A stretch of 64,000 bases of DNA from Paraburkholderia sprentiae WSM5005 (GCF_001865575.2 NZ_CP017561.2:744001-808000), one strand, 5' to 3'. Numbered from the stretch's first letter, positions 8,584-18,176 are shown. Notes: a model not told the origin generated them from the letters alone. Numbers and translations are program-made.

Positions 8584-9645
8584 ATGACTCGCATCCCACT
8601 CCCGGCCGGTTTGCCCGAAGTCGCCCCGCTCGATCAAACGCTGCGCGCCGAGCTGCAACGGATCATCGATACCCGCACCAAACCGCCCGGCAGCCTCGGC
8701 CGGCTCGAAACGCTGGCGCGCCAGATGGGCGTGATCCAGCGCAGTACGCGTCCCACCGTGCAGCGTGCCGCGATGATCGTTTTCGCGGGTGATCACGGTA
8801 TCGCCGCCGAAGGCGTGAGCCCGTATCCGCAAGCGGTGACCGCGCAGATGGTTGCAAACTTCATCGCGGGCGGCGCGGCGATCAACGCGCTCAGTCGTGT
8901 CGCGGGTCTCGAACTCGAAGTGGTCAACGCGGGCCTCGCGACGCCGCTGCCCTCGACGCACGGACTCGTCGACATTCCGGTCGGCCCCGGCACGCGCAAC
9001 TTCGCACACGAAGCCGCGATGACGCACGCCGAAGCGCTCGCCGCGATGCGGGCGGGCGCCGCGCGCGTGCGTCATCACGCGGCGCTAGGCACGAACGTGA
9101 TCGGCTTCGGCGAGATGGGCATCGCGAACACCTCGGCGGCCGCGTGTCTGATGAGCCGCCTGTGCGGCGTGCCGATCGACGACTGCGTTGGCCGCGGCAC
9201 CGGTCTCGACAACGCCGGCCTCGCGAACAAGCGCAACGTGCTCGCGGCGGCGCTTGCGCGCCATGCCGACGCACGCGCGCCGCTCGACGTGCTCGCGACC
9301 TTCGGCGGCTTCGAGATCGCGATGATGGCGGGCGCGTATCTGGCGGCCGCCGAGGCGCGCATGACGATCCTCGTCGACGGCTTCATCGCGACCTCCGCGC
9401 TGCTGGTCGCCGATGCGTTTTCGCCCGACGTGCGCGACTACTGCGTGTTCGCGCATGCGTCGAACGAGGCCGGGCATCGGCGCATGCTCTCCCATTTCGG
9501 CGCGCAGCCGTTGCTATCGCTCGACATGCGGCTCGGCGAGGGCACGGGCGCCGCGCTCGCGGTGCCGTTGCTGCGCGCGGCGGTGGCCTTCGTCAACGAG
9601 ATGGCCAGCTTCGATTCGGCGGGCGTCGCGGATCGCGAACCGTGA
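8584..9645 (+). CDS. cobT: Nicotinate-nucleotide--dimethylbenzimidazole phosphoribosyltransferase
   Basis: CobT activates 5,6-dimethylbenzimidazole to alpha-ribazole phosphate, the lower ligand of cobalamin. The 353-residue length is that of the family. Recognisable blocks are TRTKPPGSLGRLETLARQMG near the N-terminus, MIVFAGDHGIAAEGVSPYPQ, VTAQMVANFIAGGAAINALS, the NVIGFGEMGIANTSAAACL stretch, GRGTGLDN, and the C-terminal MRLGEGTGAALAVPLL containing the catalytic glutamate. It lies between btuD and cobS in the same direction, so it probably shares the riboswitch-controlled transcript. It works with CobU, CobS and CobC, all encoded in this window, in nucleotide loop assembly. Confidence 0.96.
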   Translation: MTRIPLPAGLPEVAPLDQTLRAELQRIIDTRTKPPGSLGRLETLARQMGVIQRSTRPTVQRAAMIVFAGDHGIAAEGVSPYPQAVTAQMVANFIAGGAAINALSRVAGLELEVVNAGLATPLPSTHGLVDIPVGPGTRNFAHEAAMTHAEALAAMRAGAARVRHHAALGTNVIGFGEMGIANTSAAACLMSRLCGVPIDDCVGRGTGLDNAGLANKRNVLAAALARHADARAPLDVLATFGGFEIAMMAGAYLAAAEARMTILVDGFIATSALLVADAFSPDVRDYCVFAHASNEAGHRRMLSHFGAQPLLSLDMRLGEGTGAALAVPLLRAAVAFVNEMASFDSAGVADREP

Positions 9646-9718
9646 AGCGCGTGAGCACCCGCTGCCCGACGACGCGAAGCTCGGTCCGCACCGCTGTGAA
9701 CCTGCACTCGCCACGTCC

Positions 9719-10495
9719 ATGAACCCCCTCGCGGAACTGCGCTATTTCTTCACGGCGCTCGCTTACTTCACGCGCGTGCCCGTACCGCGCTGGGTCGGCT
9801 TCGAGCCGCATTATCTGAATGCGGCGGCGCGCTATTTTCCGCTGGTCGGCGTGTTGGTCGGCGGCTTCAGCGCACTTGTGTATCTGGCCGCGCTGCGCGT
9901 GTTTCCGGCGAGTGTCGCGGTACTGCTGTCGATGGCGGCGTCGCTCGTCGCGACGGGCGCGTTTCACGAGGACGGTCTCGCCGATTGCGTCGATGCGTTC
10001 GGTGGCGCCTATTCGCGAGAAGATGCACTGCGCATCATGCATGACTCGCGCATCGGTGCTTTCGGTGCCATCGCGCTCGTGGTCGCTCTGGCGATCAAGT
10101 GGCAAACGCTCGCGGCGTTGCCACCGCTGCGCGCCGCAAGCTTGATGCTTGCGGCGCATGGCGCGAGCCGCGCGTGCGCGATTAGTTACCTGGCCACGCT
10201 CGACTACGTGCGCACGGCAGGCAAGGCCAAGCCGGTCGCGCAGCGTCTGAGCGGGCCGGCGCTGCTGTGCGCCGCGCTGTTTGGGCTGCCGTGGCTGCTG
10301 TGGCCGAACGGCCCCGGCGCGCCCGACTGGCGCTTCGCCGCGCTCACGTGTGTCGTGCTATTGGCGCTGCGCTTCGCGATGGGCCGTTATTTCGCCAGTC
10401 GTATTGGCGGCTATACCGGCGATTGCCTCGGCTTCGCGCAGCAGATCTTCGAAATCAGCATCTATCTGGTGGGACTTGCATGGATATCGTCCTGA
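9719..10495 (+). CDS. cobS: Adenosylcobinamide-GDP ribazoletransferase
   Basis: CobS is the inner-membrane enzyme that joins adenosylcobinamide-GDP (made by CobU) with alpha-ribazole (from CobT/CobC) to form cobalamin. The 258-residue protein is highly hydrophobic with about six to seven membrane spans. It has the family hallmarks FFTALAYFTRVPVPRW at the N-terminus and the acidic FHEDGLADCVDAFGG motif, followed by LRIMHDSRIGAFGAIAL. The frame is open upstream, but the family N-terminus begins at the ATG at 9719. A 73-bp gap separates it from cobT, and its last 16 bp overlap cobC. Confidence 0.94.
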   Translation: MNPLAELRYFFTALAYFTRVPVPRWVGFEPHYLNAAARYFPLVGVLVGGFSALVYLAALRVFPASVAVLLSMAASLVATGAFHEDGLADCVDAFGGAYSREDALRIMHDSRIGAFGAIALVVALAIKWQTLAALPPLRAASLMLAAHGASRACAISYLATLDYVRTAGKAKPVAQRLSGPALLCAALFGLPWLLWPNGPGAPDWRFAALTCVVLLALRFAMGRYFASRIGGYTGDCLGFAQQIFEISIYLVGLAWISS

Positions 10496-11070
10496 TTCGA
10501 CATCCCGCTGTCGCGCTCGAGGCGGGTGTCTGTTACGGTCATAGCGACGTCGCGTTGGCGGAAAACGCCGAGGTGACCTCCAATGCGTTGTCGGTGAAGC
10601 TCGCGAACTTGCAGGTGCCGGCGCCGCGCGTGCTGATCACGAGTCCGCTCACGCGCTGCGCCGCGCTCGCGGCCGAGATCGCGAACGACTTCGGCTGCGT
10701 GGTCAGCCACGACGAGCGTCTGAAGGAAATGGATTTCGGCGCGTGGGAAGCGCAGCGCTGGGAGACGATCGATCGCGCGCTGCTCGACGAGTGGGCCGCC
10801 AATTTCGAACATGCGCGCGCGCATGGCGGCGAGAGCGTCGCGCAATTCGTCGCGCGTGTGCGGGCGTGGTTCGATGCATTCGCGCAGACGCGCGAGCTGT
10901 CGCCCGCGTATGTGGTCACGCACGCGGGCGTGATGCGTGCGATCGCGTCTTGGGTGCTGGAAGTGCCGCTCGCCCGTTGCCTGCAGTGGTCGCTCGATAT
11001 GACCGGAATCGTCTGGTTGCGACGTAACGACGAGACGCGACAGTGGTCGCTCGTGCGGTGGAACGCGTGA
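10480..11070 (+). CDS. cobC: Alpha-ribazole phosphatase (histidine phosphatase family)
   Basis: This 196-residue histidine-phosphatase-superfamily enzyme likely removes the phosphate from alpha-ribazole-5'-phosphate. The start MDIVLIRHP carries the catalytic histidine (H8, in IRHP rather than the usual RHGE). CYGHSDVAL, SPLTRCAALA, EMDFGAWEAQRWETID and the second active-site block VVTHAGVMRAI follow. The ATG at 10480 lies inside the end of cobS (16-bp overlap), which fits coupled translation. The enzyme superfamily is promiscuous, so the CobC name rests on the operon context. It is the last gene of the plus-strand B12 cluster and converges on btuF. Confidence 0.87.
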   Translation: MDIVLIRHPAVALEAGVCYGHSDVALAENAEVTSNALSVKLANLQVPAPRVLITSPLTRCAALAAEIANDFGCVVSHDERLKEMDFGAWEAQRWETIDRALLDEWAANFEHARAHGGESVAQFVARVRAWFDAFAQTRELSPAYVVTHAGVMRAIASWVLEVPLARCLQWSLDMTGIVWLRRNDETRQWSLVRWNA

Positions 11071-11122
11071 CCCGCGTGGTCGTACGGAGAACTGATCGGT
11101 TTTAGGCGCAAGTCGCGGCGCG

Positions 11123-12073
11123 TCATGGCGCGGCGGGCTTTCTGCGTGAGCGCGCGAGTTCGAGGTCCTCGCATAGTAGCCGCGCGCCTTGCGCGATGCG
11201 CGGTGCAGGGCGGTTGATCAGATCGCCGTCGATCGCGAACAGGTTGTGGTTCGCGACGGCCGCGAGACCCGGCCACGCGCGCCATGTGTCCAGTTGCGGC
11301 AGCGTCGCGTCGGGCCGCGTCGCGCCCGGTGCTGCCGTAACAATCGCCTCCGGGTTCGCCGCGAGCACCGCTTCGGTCGACACGGTCGGCACGAGCGGCT
11401 GCAGGTCCGCGAACACGTTGCGGCCGCCGCACAGCGCGATCACGTCGCTGATCATGTGCTCGCCATTGAGCGTCATCAGCGGCCGGTCCCATACCTGGTA
11501 GAACACGCTGACGGCCGGGCGGTTCGCGTACCGCGCGCGCAGACGGGCGATGTCGTCGCGATAGGCGGCGGCCGCCGCGTCCGCGCTCGGCGATGTGCCG
11601 AGCAGGCGGCCGAGCTTCGTCAGCGACACGGCGACGTCGTCGAGATGGCGCGGCTCGCTGAAAAAGAGCGGCACGTGTAGCTCGCGCAAGCGATCGAGCT
11701 GACGCTGCGCATTGCCGTGCCGCCACACGACGATCAGGTCCGGCTTCAGCGCGACGATGCGTTCGAGGTCGAGCGCCTTGTTGTCGCCGACGCGCGGGAG
11801 TTGCTTCGCTGCGGGCGGATAGTCGCTGTATGACACCGCGCCGACCATTTTCGGGCCGCCGCCCGCGGCGTACAGCAATTCGGTCACGTGCGGGGCGAGG
11901 CTGATCACGCGCTGCGCGGGCGCGGCGAGCGTGACGGTCGCGCCGCTGTCGTCGGTGACGGTGATCGCGGCGTGCGCGCCTAACGCGGTCAGCGCGAGCG
12001 CCGCAGCGCCGCAGCAACGAATCAGGCGGCGCGCGGGTGCGGCAAAAGGGATGGAGCGAATAGAGCGGGTCAT
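11123..12073 (-). CDS. btuF: Periplasmic cobalamin-binding protein
   Basis: This is a 316-residue solute-binding protein of the helical-backbone class used by FecCD transporters. A signal peptide (about residues 1-35, ending ALTALGAHAA) is followed by ITVTDDSGATVTLAAPAQRV and ISLAPHVTELLYAAGGGPKM, then KALDLERIVALKPDLIVVW and FYQVWDRPLMTLNGEHMI. The gene is not next to btuCD. It is at the end of the minus-strand cobU-cbiB-cobD group, 54 bp after cobD, and would supply B12 to the BtuCD transporter encoded about 3 kb away on the other strand. The family also contains haem- and siderophore-binding members; the B12 assignment relies on context. Confidence 0.88.
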   Translation of the reverse strand: MTRSIRSIPFAAPARRLIRCCGAAALALTALGAHAAITVTDDSGATVTLAAPAQRVISLAPHVTELLYAAGGGPKMVGAVSYSDYPPAAKQLPRVGDNKALDLERIVALKPDLIVVWRHGNAQRQLDRLRELHVPLFFSEPRHLDDVAVSLTKLGRLLGTSPSADAAAAAYRDDIARLRARYANRPAVSVFYQVWDRPLMTLNGEHMISDVIALCGGRNVFADLQPLVPTVSTEAVLAANPEAIVTAAPGATRPDATLPQLDTWRAWPGLAAVANHNLFAIDGDLINRPAPRIAQGARLLCEDLELARSRRKPAAP

Positions 12074-12127
12074 CGGGCGAGGACGGGTCGCGAAGCGTTG
12101 AGCGGGTGGGCTTTGGTGAACAGCGTG

Positions 12128-13204
12128 CTAACCCGTGCGCGCGACATCGATCGCGTGCACCGCCTGTTGCAACTGTTGTTCGAAGCGAGTCCATTCGGCG
12201 TCGTCTCCCGGCAGCCCGAAGCGCACGCTGGCCGATCTCACCCCGGGCGATGGCGGGAAAAAACGCGTCCACACGCCGCGCCGCGCGAGCGCTTCATGCA
12301 ACGCGGCGGCGCGCGCATCGTCGGTCCATGCGAAAAGCGGCGTGCCGCGCGTCGCGAAACCGTGCGCTTGCAAGAGTCCGGCAAGCCGTGTGCTCTCGCC
12401 GCTGAGCCGCTCACGCATCCGGGATTGCCACGCGGCGTCGGCGAACGCGGCGCTCACTGCGTGACGCGCCGGACCGCTGACCGTCCACGCGCCCAACCGG
12501 TCGCGCAGCACGGCGAGCAATGCGGGCGCGCCCAGCACGAACCCGGCGCGCACCCCCGCGAGCCCGAAGAACTTGCCGGGCGAGCGCAACACGACGAGCC
12601 CGTCCAGATGCGTATGCGCCGCCAGCGACGCGGCTTGCGCGCCCGGCAACGTGTCGGCGTACGCTTCGTCGACGAGTAAGGTGCCGCCGCGCTCGCGTAG
12701 CTGTGCGTGCCAGTGCAGCAGCCTCGCGGCATCGATACGCGTGGCGGTCGGATTGTCGGGACTGACGATTGCGACGTGCGTGAGCGTGGCGGGCAGCGCG
12801 TCGCTTTGCGCGTCGAGCGGCGCGATCTGATGTCCCGCGCGCGCGAACGCGGGCGCGTACTCGCCATAGGTCAGCGGCGCGATGCCGACCGTCGCGCGCG
12901 GCAGCAACGCGGGCAGCGTGCGAATCGCCGCCTGGCTGCCGGCCACCGGTAGCACGTGCGCGGCATCGGGCGCGCCGTAGTAACGCGCGGCGCGCTCGGC
13001 GAAGCCGTCGCCTTCGTCGGGCAAACGGCGCCATGCGTCGGCGGGGAGCGGCGGCACCGGATAGCCGTGCGGATTGATGCCGGTCGACAGATCGAGCCAC
13101 TGCGCGTACGGAATGCCGTAGCGCGTCGCCGCTTCGTGCAGGTTGCCGCCGTGCGCGATCGGGCCGCTTGCGGCGGGTTGGCACTGCTGGGTCCGGTCTG
13201 TCAT
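12128..13204 (-). CDS. cobD: Threonine-phosphate decarboxylase
   Basis: This 358-residue PLP enzyme of the class I/II aminotransferase fold decarboxylates L-threonine-phosphate to (R)-1-amino-2-propanol phosphate, the linker of the B12 nucleotide loop. Supporting blocks are HGGNLHEAATRYGIPYAQWL and DLSTGINPHGYPVP near the N-terminus, LPVAGSQAAIRTLPAL, the SPDNPTATRIDAARL block and VLRSPGKFFGLAGVRAGFV with the presumed PLP lysine. It is called CobC in the aerobic-pathway nomenclature. cbiB lies 33 bp upstream on the same strand and btuF follows, so the group is probably one transcript. Confidence 0.93.
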   Translation of the reverse strand: MTDRTQQCQPAASGPIAHGGNLHEAATRYGIPYAQWLDLSTGINPHGYPVPPLPADAWRRLPDEGDGFAERAARYYGAPDAAHVLPVAGSQAAIRTLPALLPRATVGIAPLTYGEYAPAFARAGHQIAPLDAQSDALPATLTHVAIVSPDNPTATRIDAARLLHWHAQLRERGGTLLVDEAYADTLPGAQAASLAAHTHLDGLVVLRSPGKFFGLAGVRAGFVLGAPALLAVLRDRLGAWTVSGPARHAVSAAFADAAWQSRMRERLSGESTRLAGLLQAHGFATRGTPLFAWTDDARAAALHEALARRGVWTRFFPPSPGVRSASVRFGLPGDDAEWTRFEQQLQQAVHAIDVARTG

Positions 13205-13237
13205 GCGCTTGGCCCATCCCGGCGCGCGTCATTCCAC

Positions 13238-14179
13238 TCAGCCATGAAAGGGCACGCTCAACAACGCCAGCACGATCAGCACGGCCAGCCAGAGAATCAC
13301 CGTGCGTTCGACCAGCATCAACGCGGCGCCCACATGACGCGCCTCGGCGGGATGCCCGAAGCCCAGCGTCGGCCGCAGCTCGAGCGCGCCGTGATACACG
13401 GCCGGCCCGCCGATCAGCACGTTCAGGCTGCCGGCGCCGGACGCCATCACCGGGCCCGCGTTCGGGCTCTCCCAGCGTGGCGCCTGTTCGCGCCAGCAGC
13501 GCCAGGCGGTCAGCGTGTCGCCGAGCAGCGCGTAGCTCGTGGCGGTCAGGCGCGCGGGAATCCAGTTCAGCACGTCGTCGATGCGCGCGGCGGCCCAGCC
13601 GAAGCGCAGATAGCGCGGGGTGCGATAACCCCACATCGCGTCGAGCGTATTGGCGAGGCGAAAGCCGAGCGCGCCTGGGCCGCCCGCGAGCGCGAACCAG
13701 AACAGCGCGCCGAAGATCGCGTCGTTGCCGTTTTCGAGCGCCGACTCGACCGCGGCGCGCGCGAGCGCCGCTTCGTCGGCCTGCGCGGTGTCGCGCGAGA
13801 CGATCCGCGCGGTCAATTCACGTGCCGTGGCGAGATCGCGCTGCCCAAGCGCCCGCGCGATCGGCGCGATGTGATCGCGCAGGCTGCGCGCGCCGAGCGC
13901 GAACCACAGCAGCGCCACATGCAACGCGCAGGCCGCGAACAAGGGCAGCACGACGACGAGCCACCACGCGATCAGCACCGGCGGCAGAACGGCGAGCGCC
14001 CATGCGAGCAGGCCCTTGAGCCGCAGACGCCGGTCATGATTGAAGCGCGCTTCGAGGCGCGCGGCCCAGTTGCCGAAGCCGATGAGCGGATGCCTCCGGC
14101 TCGGCTCGCCGAGCCAGCGATCGACGGCGACGCCCGCGACCGCGAGCGTCGCGACCAGCGGCATCGTCAGCGGCGGCAT
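13238..14179 (-). CDS. cbiB: Adenosylcobinamide-phosphate synthase
   Basis: CbiB (also called CobD in some schemes) is the membrane enzyme that attaches aminopropanol phosphate to adenosylcobyric acid. The 313-residue product begins [20 protein letters not shown] and has [19 protein letters not shown], a family hallmark, then several membrane segments. The later motifs are [20 protein letters not shown] and [20 protein letters not shown], with a final hydrophobic stretch. The frame is open further upstream, but the ATG at 14179-14177 shares its A with the cobU stop (TGATG), which fixes the start. It works on the product of CbiP and feeds CobU. Confidence 0.93.
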   Translation of the reverse strand: MPPLTMPLVATLAVAGVAVDRWLGEPSRRHPLIGFGNWAARLEARFNHDRRLRLKGLLAWALAVLPPVLIAWWLVVVLPLFAACALHVALLWFALGARSLRDHIAPIARALGQRDLATARELTARIVSRDTAQADEAALARAAVESALENGNDAIFGALFWFALAGGPGALGFRLANTLDAMWGYRTPRYLRFGWAAARIDDVLNWIPARLTATSYALLGDTLTAWRCWREQAPRWESPNAGPVMASGAGSLNVLIGGPAVYHGALELRPTLGFGHPAEARHVGAALMLVERTVILWLAVLIVLALLSVPFHG

Positions 14180-14736
14180 CACGCGTGGCTCGCGCTTTTC
14201 AGCGCGAGCGGCAGACCCGCGACCATCAGCGTGGCTGCGCTGCTCAGCGCGGCGATGCGCTGATTGAGGCGCCCGAGTTCGTCGACGTAACGACGCGTGG
14301 CTTCGCCGAGCGGCACGACGCCGAGACCGATCTCGTTGCTGACGACGATGATCTTGCCGCGCGCGCCGGCGAGCGCCGCTTCGAGCGCGGCGGCCTGCAA
14401 GTAGTAGTGCGACAGCGGCGGCATGGCGCCGTCGGCGGGACACAGCAGATTGGCGAGCCACAGCGTCAGGCAGTCGATCAGCAGACACTGGCCGGGCGCG
14501 TCATGTTGCGCGAGCGCGCCCGCGAGGTCGTGGTCCGCTTCGACGAGACCCCAATGCGCGGGCCGCCGCTCGCGATGATGCGCGATGCGCGCGTTGAATT
14601 CCGCGTCGTCGCTGACGCGGGCGGTGGCGATGTAGGTAACGGGGAGGGCGCTGTCGCTGGCGAGCCGCTCGGCGTGCGCGCTCTTGCCCGAGCGGGCGCC
14701 GCCGAGGACGAAGGTGAGGTCGCGGAGAGTCATCAT
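14179..14736 (-). CDS. cobU: Bifunctional adenosylcobinamide kinase / guanylyltransferase
   Basis: CobU phosphorylates adenosylcobinamide and then transfers GMP from GTP to it. The 185-residue protein has the family length. The P-loop [18 protein letters not shown] lies at about residues 9-26, the guanylylated histidine region [14 protein letters not shown] at about residues 50-63, and [14 protein letters not shown] and [14 protein letters not shown] later. I choose the first of two tandem ATGs (14736). It is the first gene of the minus-strand B12 group and diverges from cbiP across about 108 bp, in which I see no second riboswitch. Confidence 0.95.
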   Translation of the reverse strand: MMTLRDLTFVLGGARSGKSAHAERLASDSALPVTYIATARVSDDAEFNARIAHHRERRPAHWGLVEADHDLAGALAQHDAPGQCLLIDCLTLWLANLLCPADGAMPPLSHYYLQAAALEAALAGARGKIIVVSNEIGLGVVPLGEATRRYVDELGRLNQRIAALSSAATLMVAGLPLALKSASHA

Positions 14737-14844
14737 GTGATTGTACCGGCGCGATGGGATAATGCCGCTCGATTGCCGCGCAGTGCGCCGCGCCCGCGAT
14801 GCGCCGCATCGCAACGCCACCGTCCACATTCCACCTGCATCCCC

Positions 14845-16380
14845 GTGACCCGAACGCCCACTCCCCCCGACCTCCTGCCGGTGCCGCGCGGCACGCTGAT
14901 GATCCAGGGCACCACGTCCGACGCGGGCAAGAGCACGCTGGTCGCGGGACTGTGCCGCCTCGCGCGGCGCGCGGGCGCGCGGGTTGCGCCGTTCAAGCCG
15001 CAGAACATGGCGCTGAACAGCGCGGTGACGGTCGACGGCGGCGAGATCGGCCGCGCGCAGGCATTGCAGGCGCTCGCCGCGGGCATCGACGCGCACACCG
15101 ATCTGAACCCGGTGCTGCTGAAGCCGACCAGCGATCGCGGCGCTCAGGTGATCATCCACGGCAAGGCGCGCATGAATCTCGACGCGCGCGCGTATCACGA
15201 CTACAAGCCGGTCGCGTTCGAGGCGGTGCTGGAGTCCTATGCGCGGCTGCGCGCGTCGTACGACACGATTTTCGTCGAAGGCGCGGGCAGTCCGGCCGAG
15301 ATCAATCTGCGCGAGCGCGACATCGCGAACATGGGTTTCGCGGAGGCGGTCGATTGCCCGGTCGTGCTGGTCGCCGACATCGATCGCGGCGGCGTGTTCG
15401 CGCATCTGACCGGCACGCTCGCGTGTCTGTCCGACAGCGAGCAGGCGCGCGTGCGCGGCTTCATCATCAACCGTTTTCGCGGCGACCTCGGCCTGCTAAA
15501 GCCCGGGCTCGACTGGCTCGAGGCGAAGACCGGCAAGCCGGTGCTCGGCGTCGTGCCGTATCTGCATGGCCTGACGCTCGACGCCGAGGACATGCTGCCG
15601 CCCGAGCTGCGCGCGGCGGCGAGCGGTGATTCGCGCCGTCTGCTGCGCGTGGTCGTGCCGGTGCTGCCGCACATCAGCAATCACACCGATTTCGACGCGT
15701 TGCGCGCGCATCCGCAGGTCGATTTTCACTACGTGCGCGCCGGCACGCCGCCGCCGTCCGCCGATCTGATCGTCCTGCCGGGTTCAAAGAACGTGCCGGA
15801 CGACCTCGCGTTTCTGCGCGCGCAGGGCTGGGGCGACGTGCTCGGGCGGCATCTGCGCTACGGCGGCCGCGTGATCGGGATTTGCGGCGGCATGCAGATG
15901 CTCGGCCGGGAGATCGCCGATCCGCATGGCGTCGAAGGCGCGCCGGGCACCTTCGCGGGCTTCGGCTGGCTCGACTATGCGACGGTGCTCACGCGCGACA
16001 AGACGCTGAGAAACGTGAGCGGGCGCCTTGCGCTGCCGGGCGCGCCGCACGTCGCCGGCTACGAGATTCATATGGGCGAGACGCGCGGCCCGGCACTGGA
16101 CACGCCGGCGCTGCGTCTCGACGGTGCCGCCCCAGCCGAAGCCGGCGTGGACTTGGGGCACCCCGATGGCGCGTTGTCCGCCGACGGCCAGATTCTCGCG
16201 ACCTACGTGCACGGCCTGTTCGATACGCCGGCCGCCTGCGCGGCACTGCTCGCGTGGGCGGGCTTGAGCGATGCCGAGGCGATCGACTATCCGGCGCTGC
16301 GCGAGGCGTCGCTGGAGCGGCTGGCCGATACGCTAGCCGGGCACGTCGATATAGACAGGCTGTTCGCGGCGATGGGGTGA
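14845..16380 (+). CDS. cbiP: Cobyric acid synthase
   Basis: CbiP (CobQ in the aerobic nomenclature) amidates four side chains of adenosylcobyrinic acid a,c-diamide using glutamine and ATP. The P-loop-like start is [18 protein letters not shown], followed by [40 protein letters not shown] and the [18 protein letters not shown] block. The C-terminal class I glutamine amidotransferase domain has the nucleophile cysteine in [10 protein letters not shown] and the histidine in TYVHGLFD. The start is uncertain: a GTG at 14845 gives 511 residues, and an ATG at 14899 begins right at the P-loop domain; the former leaves a normal family-length leader. It lies alone on the plus strand, divergent from cobU. 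Confidence 0.94.
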   Translation: MTRTPTPPDLLPVPRGTLMIQGTTSDAGKSTLVAGLCRLARRAGARVAPFKPQNMALNSAVTVDGGEIGRAQALQALAAGIDAHTDLNPVLLKPTSDRGAQVIIHGKARMNLDARAYHDYKPVAFEAVLESYARLRASYDTIFVEGAGSPAEINLRERDIANMGFAEAVDCPVVLVADIDRGGVFAHLTGTLACLSDSEQARVRGFIINRFRGDLGLLKPGLDWLEAKTGKPVLGVVPYLHGLTLDAEDMLPPELRAAASGDSRRLLRVVVPVLPHISNHTDFDALRAHPQVDFHYVRAGTPPPSADLIVLPGSKNVPDDLAFLRAQGWGDVLGRHLRYGGRVIGICGGMQMLGREIADPHGVEGAPGTFAGFGWLDYATVLTRDKTLRNVSGRLALPGAPHVAGYEIHMGETRGPALDTPALRLDGAAPAEAGVDLGHPDGALSADGQILATYVHGLFDTPAACAALLAWAGLSDAEAIDYPALREASLERLADTLAGHVDIDRLFAAMG

Positions 16381-16437
16381 CGCTTTGCGTCGGACTTACG
16401 CCTCGGATCGAGCGCGATCGCCACGCGGGCGGAGCGC

Positions 16438-16857
16438 TTAGTACAACACCATCTGCGTGCAACGAAACAGTGCGATGGTTTTGCCATCCGGATCGGTGAC
16501 CGTCGCGTCCCAGACCTGCGTGCTGCGCCCAAGATGCACGCCCTTGGCGACCGCGCGGATCGTGCCTTGCGTCGCGGTGCCGAAAAAGTTGCTCTTCAGC
16601 TCGATCGTCGTGAAGTTGCGCGCGTTCTCGGGCAGATGCGCGATGCACGCATAGCCGCAGGCCGTGTCGGCGAGGCCGATCACGGTGGCGGCGTGCAGGA
16701 AGCCGTTAGGCGCGAGCAGCGCCTCGCGCACGGTCAGCTCGGCGAGCAGCGTGCCCTGGTCCACGCTCAGCACCCGCAGGCCCAGCAGGTCCGGCAGCTT
16801 GCCCTTTTGGCGCTCCTGCAGGCGTTCGACGGTATATTCCGGGCGCAGTTTGCTCAT
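16438..16857 (-). CDS. PaaI-type hotdog-fold thioesterase
   Basis: This 139-residue protein has the single-hotdog layout of PaaI/YbgC-type acyl-CoA thioesterases. LTVREALLAPNGFLHAATVI contains the conserved N-G-x-x-H-(A/G) segment. GLADTACGYACI follows, then FTTIELKSNFFGTATQGTIR, and a C-terminal strand closes the fold. The substrate cannot be inferred. The chosen ATG at 16857 has an AAGGA about 9 bases upstream; the frame runs on upstream without conservation. It diverges from the orphan ParA gene and stands apart from the B12 genes. Confidence 0.85.
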   Translation of the reverse strand: MSKLRPEYTVERLQERQKGKLPDLLGLRVLSVDQGTLLAELTVREALLAPNGFLHAATVIGLADTACGYACIAHLPENARNFTTIELKSNFFGTATQGTIRAVAKGVHLGRSTQVWDATVTDPDGKTIALFRCTQMVLY

Positions 16858-17099
16858 CAGATTCAGGTCCTTCGAAAAAAACGGCGGGTTGGGGGTGGAC
16901 GATTCGCGATGCGGGGGCTTCGGCCGCGCTGGATTTGTCGATATTATCAACGGCTGAACCGGTGGGCGTACCTGGAAACCGAACTTCGGACGGCAGCGAT
17001 GGTGGAGCCCGCCGGCGCCGGTCCCAGCGGATCGGCGGGAACGGAGCAATAGCGCGGCAAACCGGCTGGCAGTGTCCAGCCTTCTTTCCGGGAGATTTC

Positions 17100-17738
17100 A
17101 TGTCGGTGATCGTAGTGGCGAATCCGAAGGGCGGCGTGGGCAAGAGCACGCTATCGACCAATCTGGCCGGCTATTTCGCCGCGGAGGGCGAATGGGTCGC
17201 GCTGGCCGACCTCGACAAGCAGCACTCCGCGCAAGCATGGCTCGATCTGCGACCCGCCACGCTGCCGGTCATCGAGACCTGGCAAGTCAATCCCGACACG
17301 CCGGCCAAGCCGCCGAAGGGCCTCGAGCACGCGGTCGTCGACACGCCGGCCGGCCTGCACGGCAATCGTCTGAGCGTCGCGCTCGATCTCGCCGACAAGG
17401 TAATCGTGCCGTTGCAGCCGTCGATGTTCGATATTCTCGCGACCCAGGAATTTCTCGAGCGGCTCGCGAAGGAAAAGGCGGTCAGGAAGGGCGCGATCGA
17501 GATCGGCGTGGTCGGCATGCGCGTCGATGCGCGCACGCGCTCGGCCGAGCAGCTGCATCGCTTCGTCGAAGGACTGAAGCTGCCGGTACTCGGCTTTCTG
17601 CGCGACACGCAGAACTATGTGCAGCTCGCGGCGCACGGCCTGACGCTGTGGGACGTCGCGAAAAGCCGGGTGGAGAAGGATCTGGAGCAGTGGCAGCCGA
17701 TCGTCGAGTGGACGAACGGCGCGGGCAAGAAGGGCTGA
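17100..17738 (+). CDS. Orphan ParA/MinD-family ATPase
   Basis: This 212-residue protein has the deviant Walker A motif VANPKGGVGKSTLSTNLA at residues 6-23 with the signature lysine, a LADLDKQHSAQAWLDLR block (Walker A' region), and AVVDTPAGLHGNRLS as Walker B. It is about as long as small stand-alone ParA-like ATPases (for example those that position protein complexes) and lacks the N-terminal DNA-binding domain of plasmid ParA. No ParB-like partner or parS site is visible next to it. A GGGAG lies 6 bases before the ATG. The cargo is unknown. Confidence 0.85.
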   Translation: MSVIVVANPKGGVGKSTLSTNLAGYFAAEGEWVALADLDKQHSAQAWLDLRPATLPVIETWQVNPDTPAKPPKGLEHAVVDTPAGLHGNRLSVALDLADKVIVPLQPSMFDILATQEFLERLAKEKAVRKGAIEIGVVGMRVDARTRSAEQLHRFVEGLKLPVLGFLRDTQNYVQLAAHGLTLWDVAKSRVEKDLEQWQPIVEWTNGAGKKG

Positions 17739-17789
17739 ACCGGCAGCAGGCTGCCCGCCGCGTCAGTCAGGCCGCAAAGCGCGCCGCGC

Positions 17790-18176
17790 TCAGCGCCAGG
17801 CCTGCGTGGGCACGTGGTCGCGGCTGCCCTTGATCTTGTTGTTTTCATCGACGAATACGAGCTCCGGCTTCCAGCCCGCCTTCAGATCCGCCTCGTCGAC
17901 CACCGCGAACGCCGCGATGATGACCAGATCGCCGAGCTGCGCGCGACGCGCGGCCGAGCCGTTCAGCGAAATCATGCCGCTGCCGCGCTCGCCCTTGATC
18001 GCATAGGTCGAGAAGCGCTCGCCGTTGTTGATGTTCCAGATGTCGATGCGCTCGTTTTCGACGATGTTCGCCGCTTCGAGCAGGTCTTCGTCGATTGCGC
18101 ACGACCCCTCGTAGTGGAGTTCGCAGTGCGTGACCGCGACGCGGTGAATCTTCGACTTCAGCATATTGCGTTGCAT
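17790..18176 (-). CDS. panD: Aspartate 1-decarboxylase precursor
   Basis: PanD makes beta-alanine from L-aspartate for pantothenate and coenzyme A synthesis. The 128-residue pro-enzyme has the family sequence [19 protein letters not shown], with the self-cleavage site between Gly24 and Ser25 that generates the pyruvoyl cofactor. [20 protein letters not shown] and [20 protein letters not shown] follow. It is 47 bp downstream of panC on the same strand, so the beta-alanine source and the ligase that uses it are made together. Confidence 0.97.
   Translation of the reverse strand: MQRNMLKSKIHRVAVTHCELHYEGSCAIDEDLLEAANIVENERIDIWNINNGERFSTYAIKGERGSGMISLNGSAARRAQLGDLVIIAAFAVVDEADLKAGWKPELVFVDENNKIKGSRDHVPTQAWR

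Noticed and set aside
14737..14844. Second B12 riboswitch between cobU and cbiP
   Set aside because: The gap is only 108 bp and contains no B12-box or aptamer blocks.
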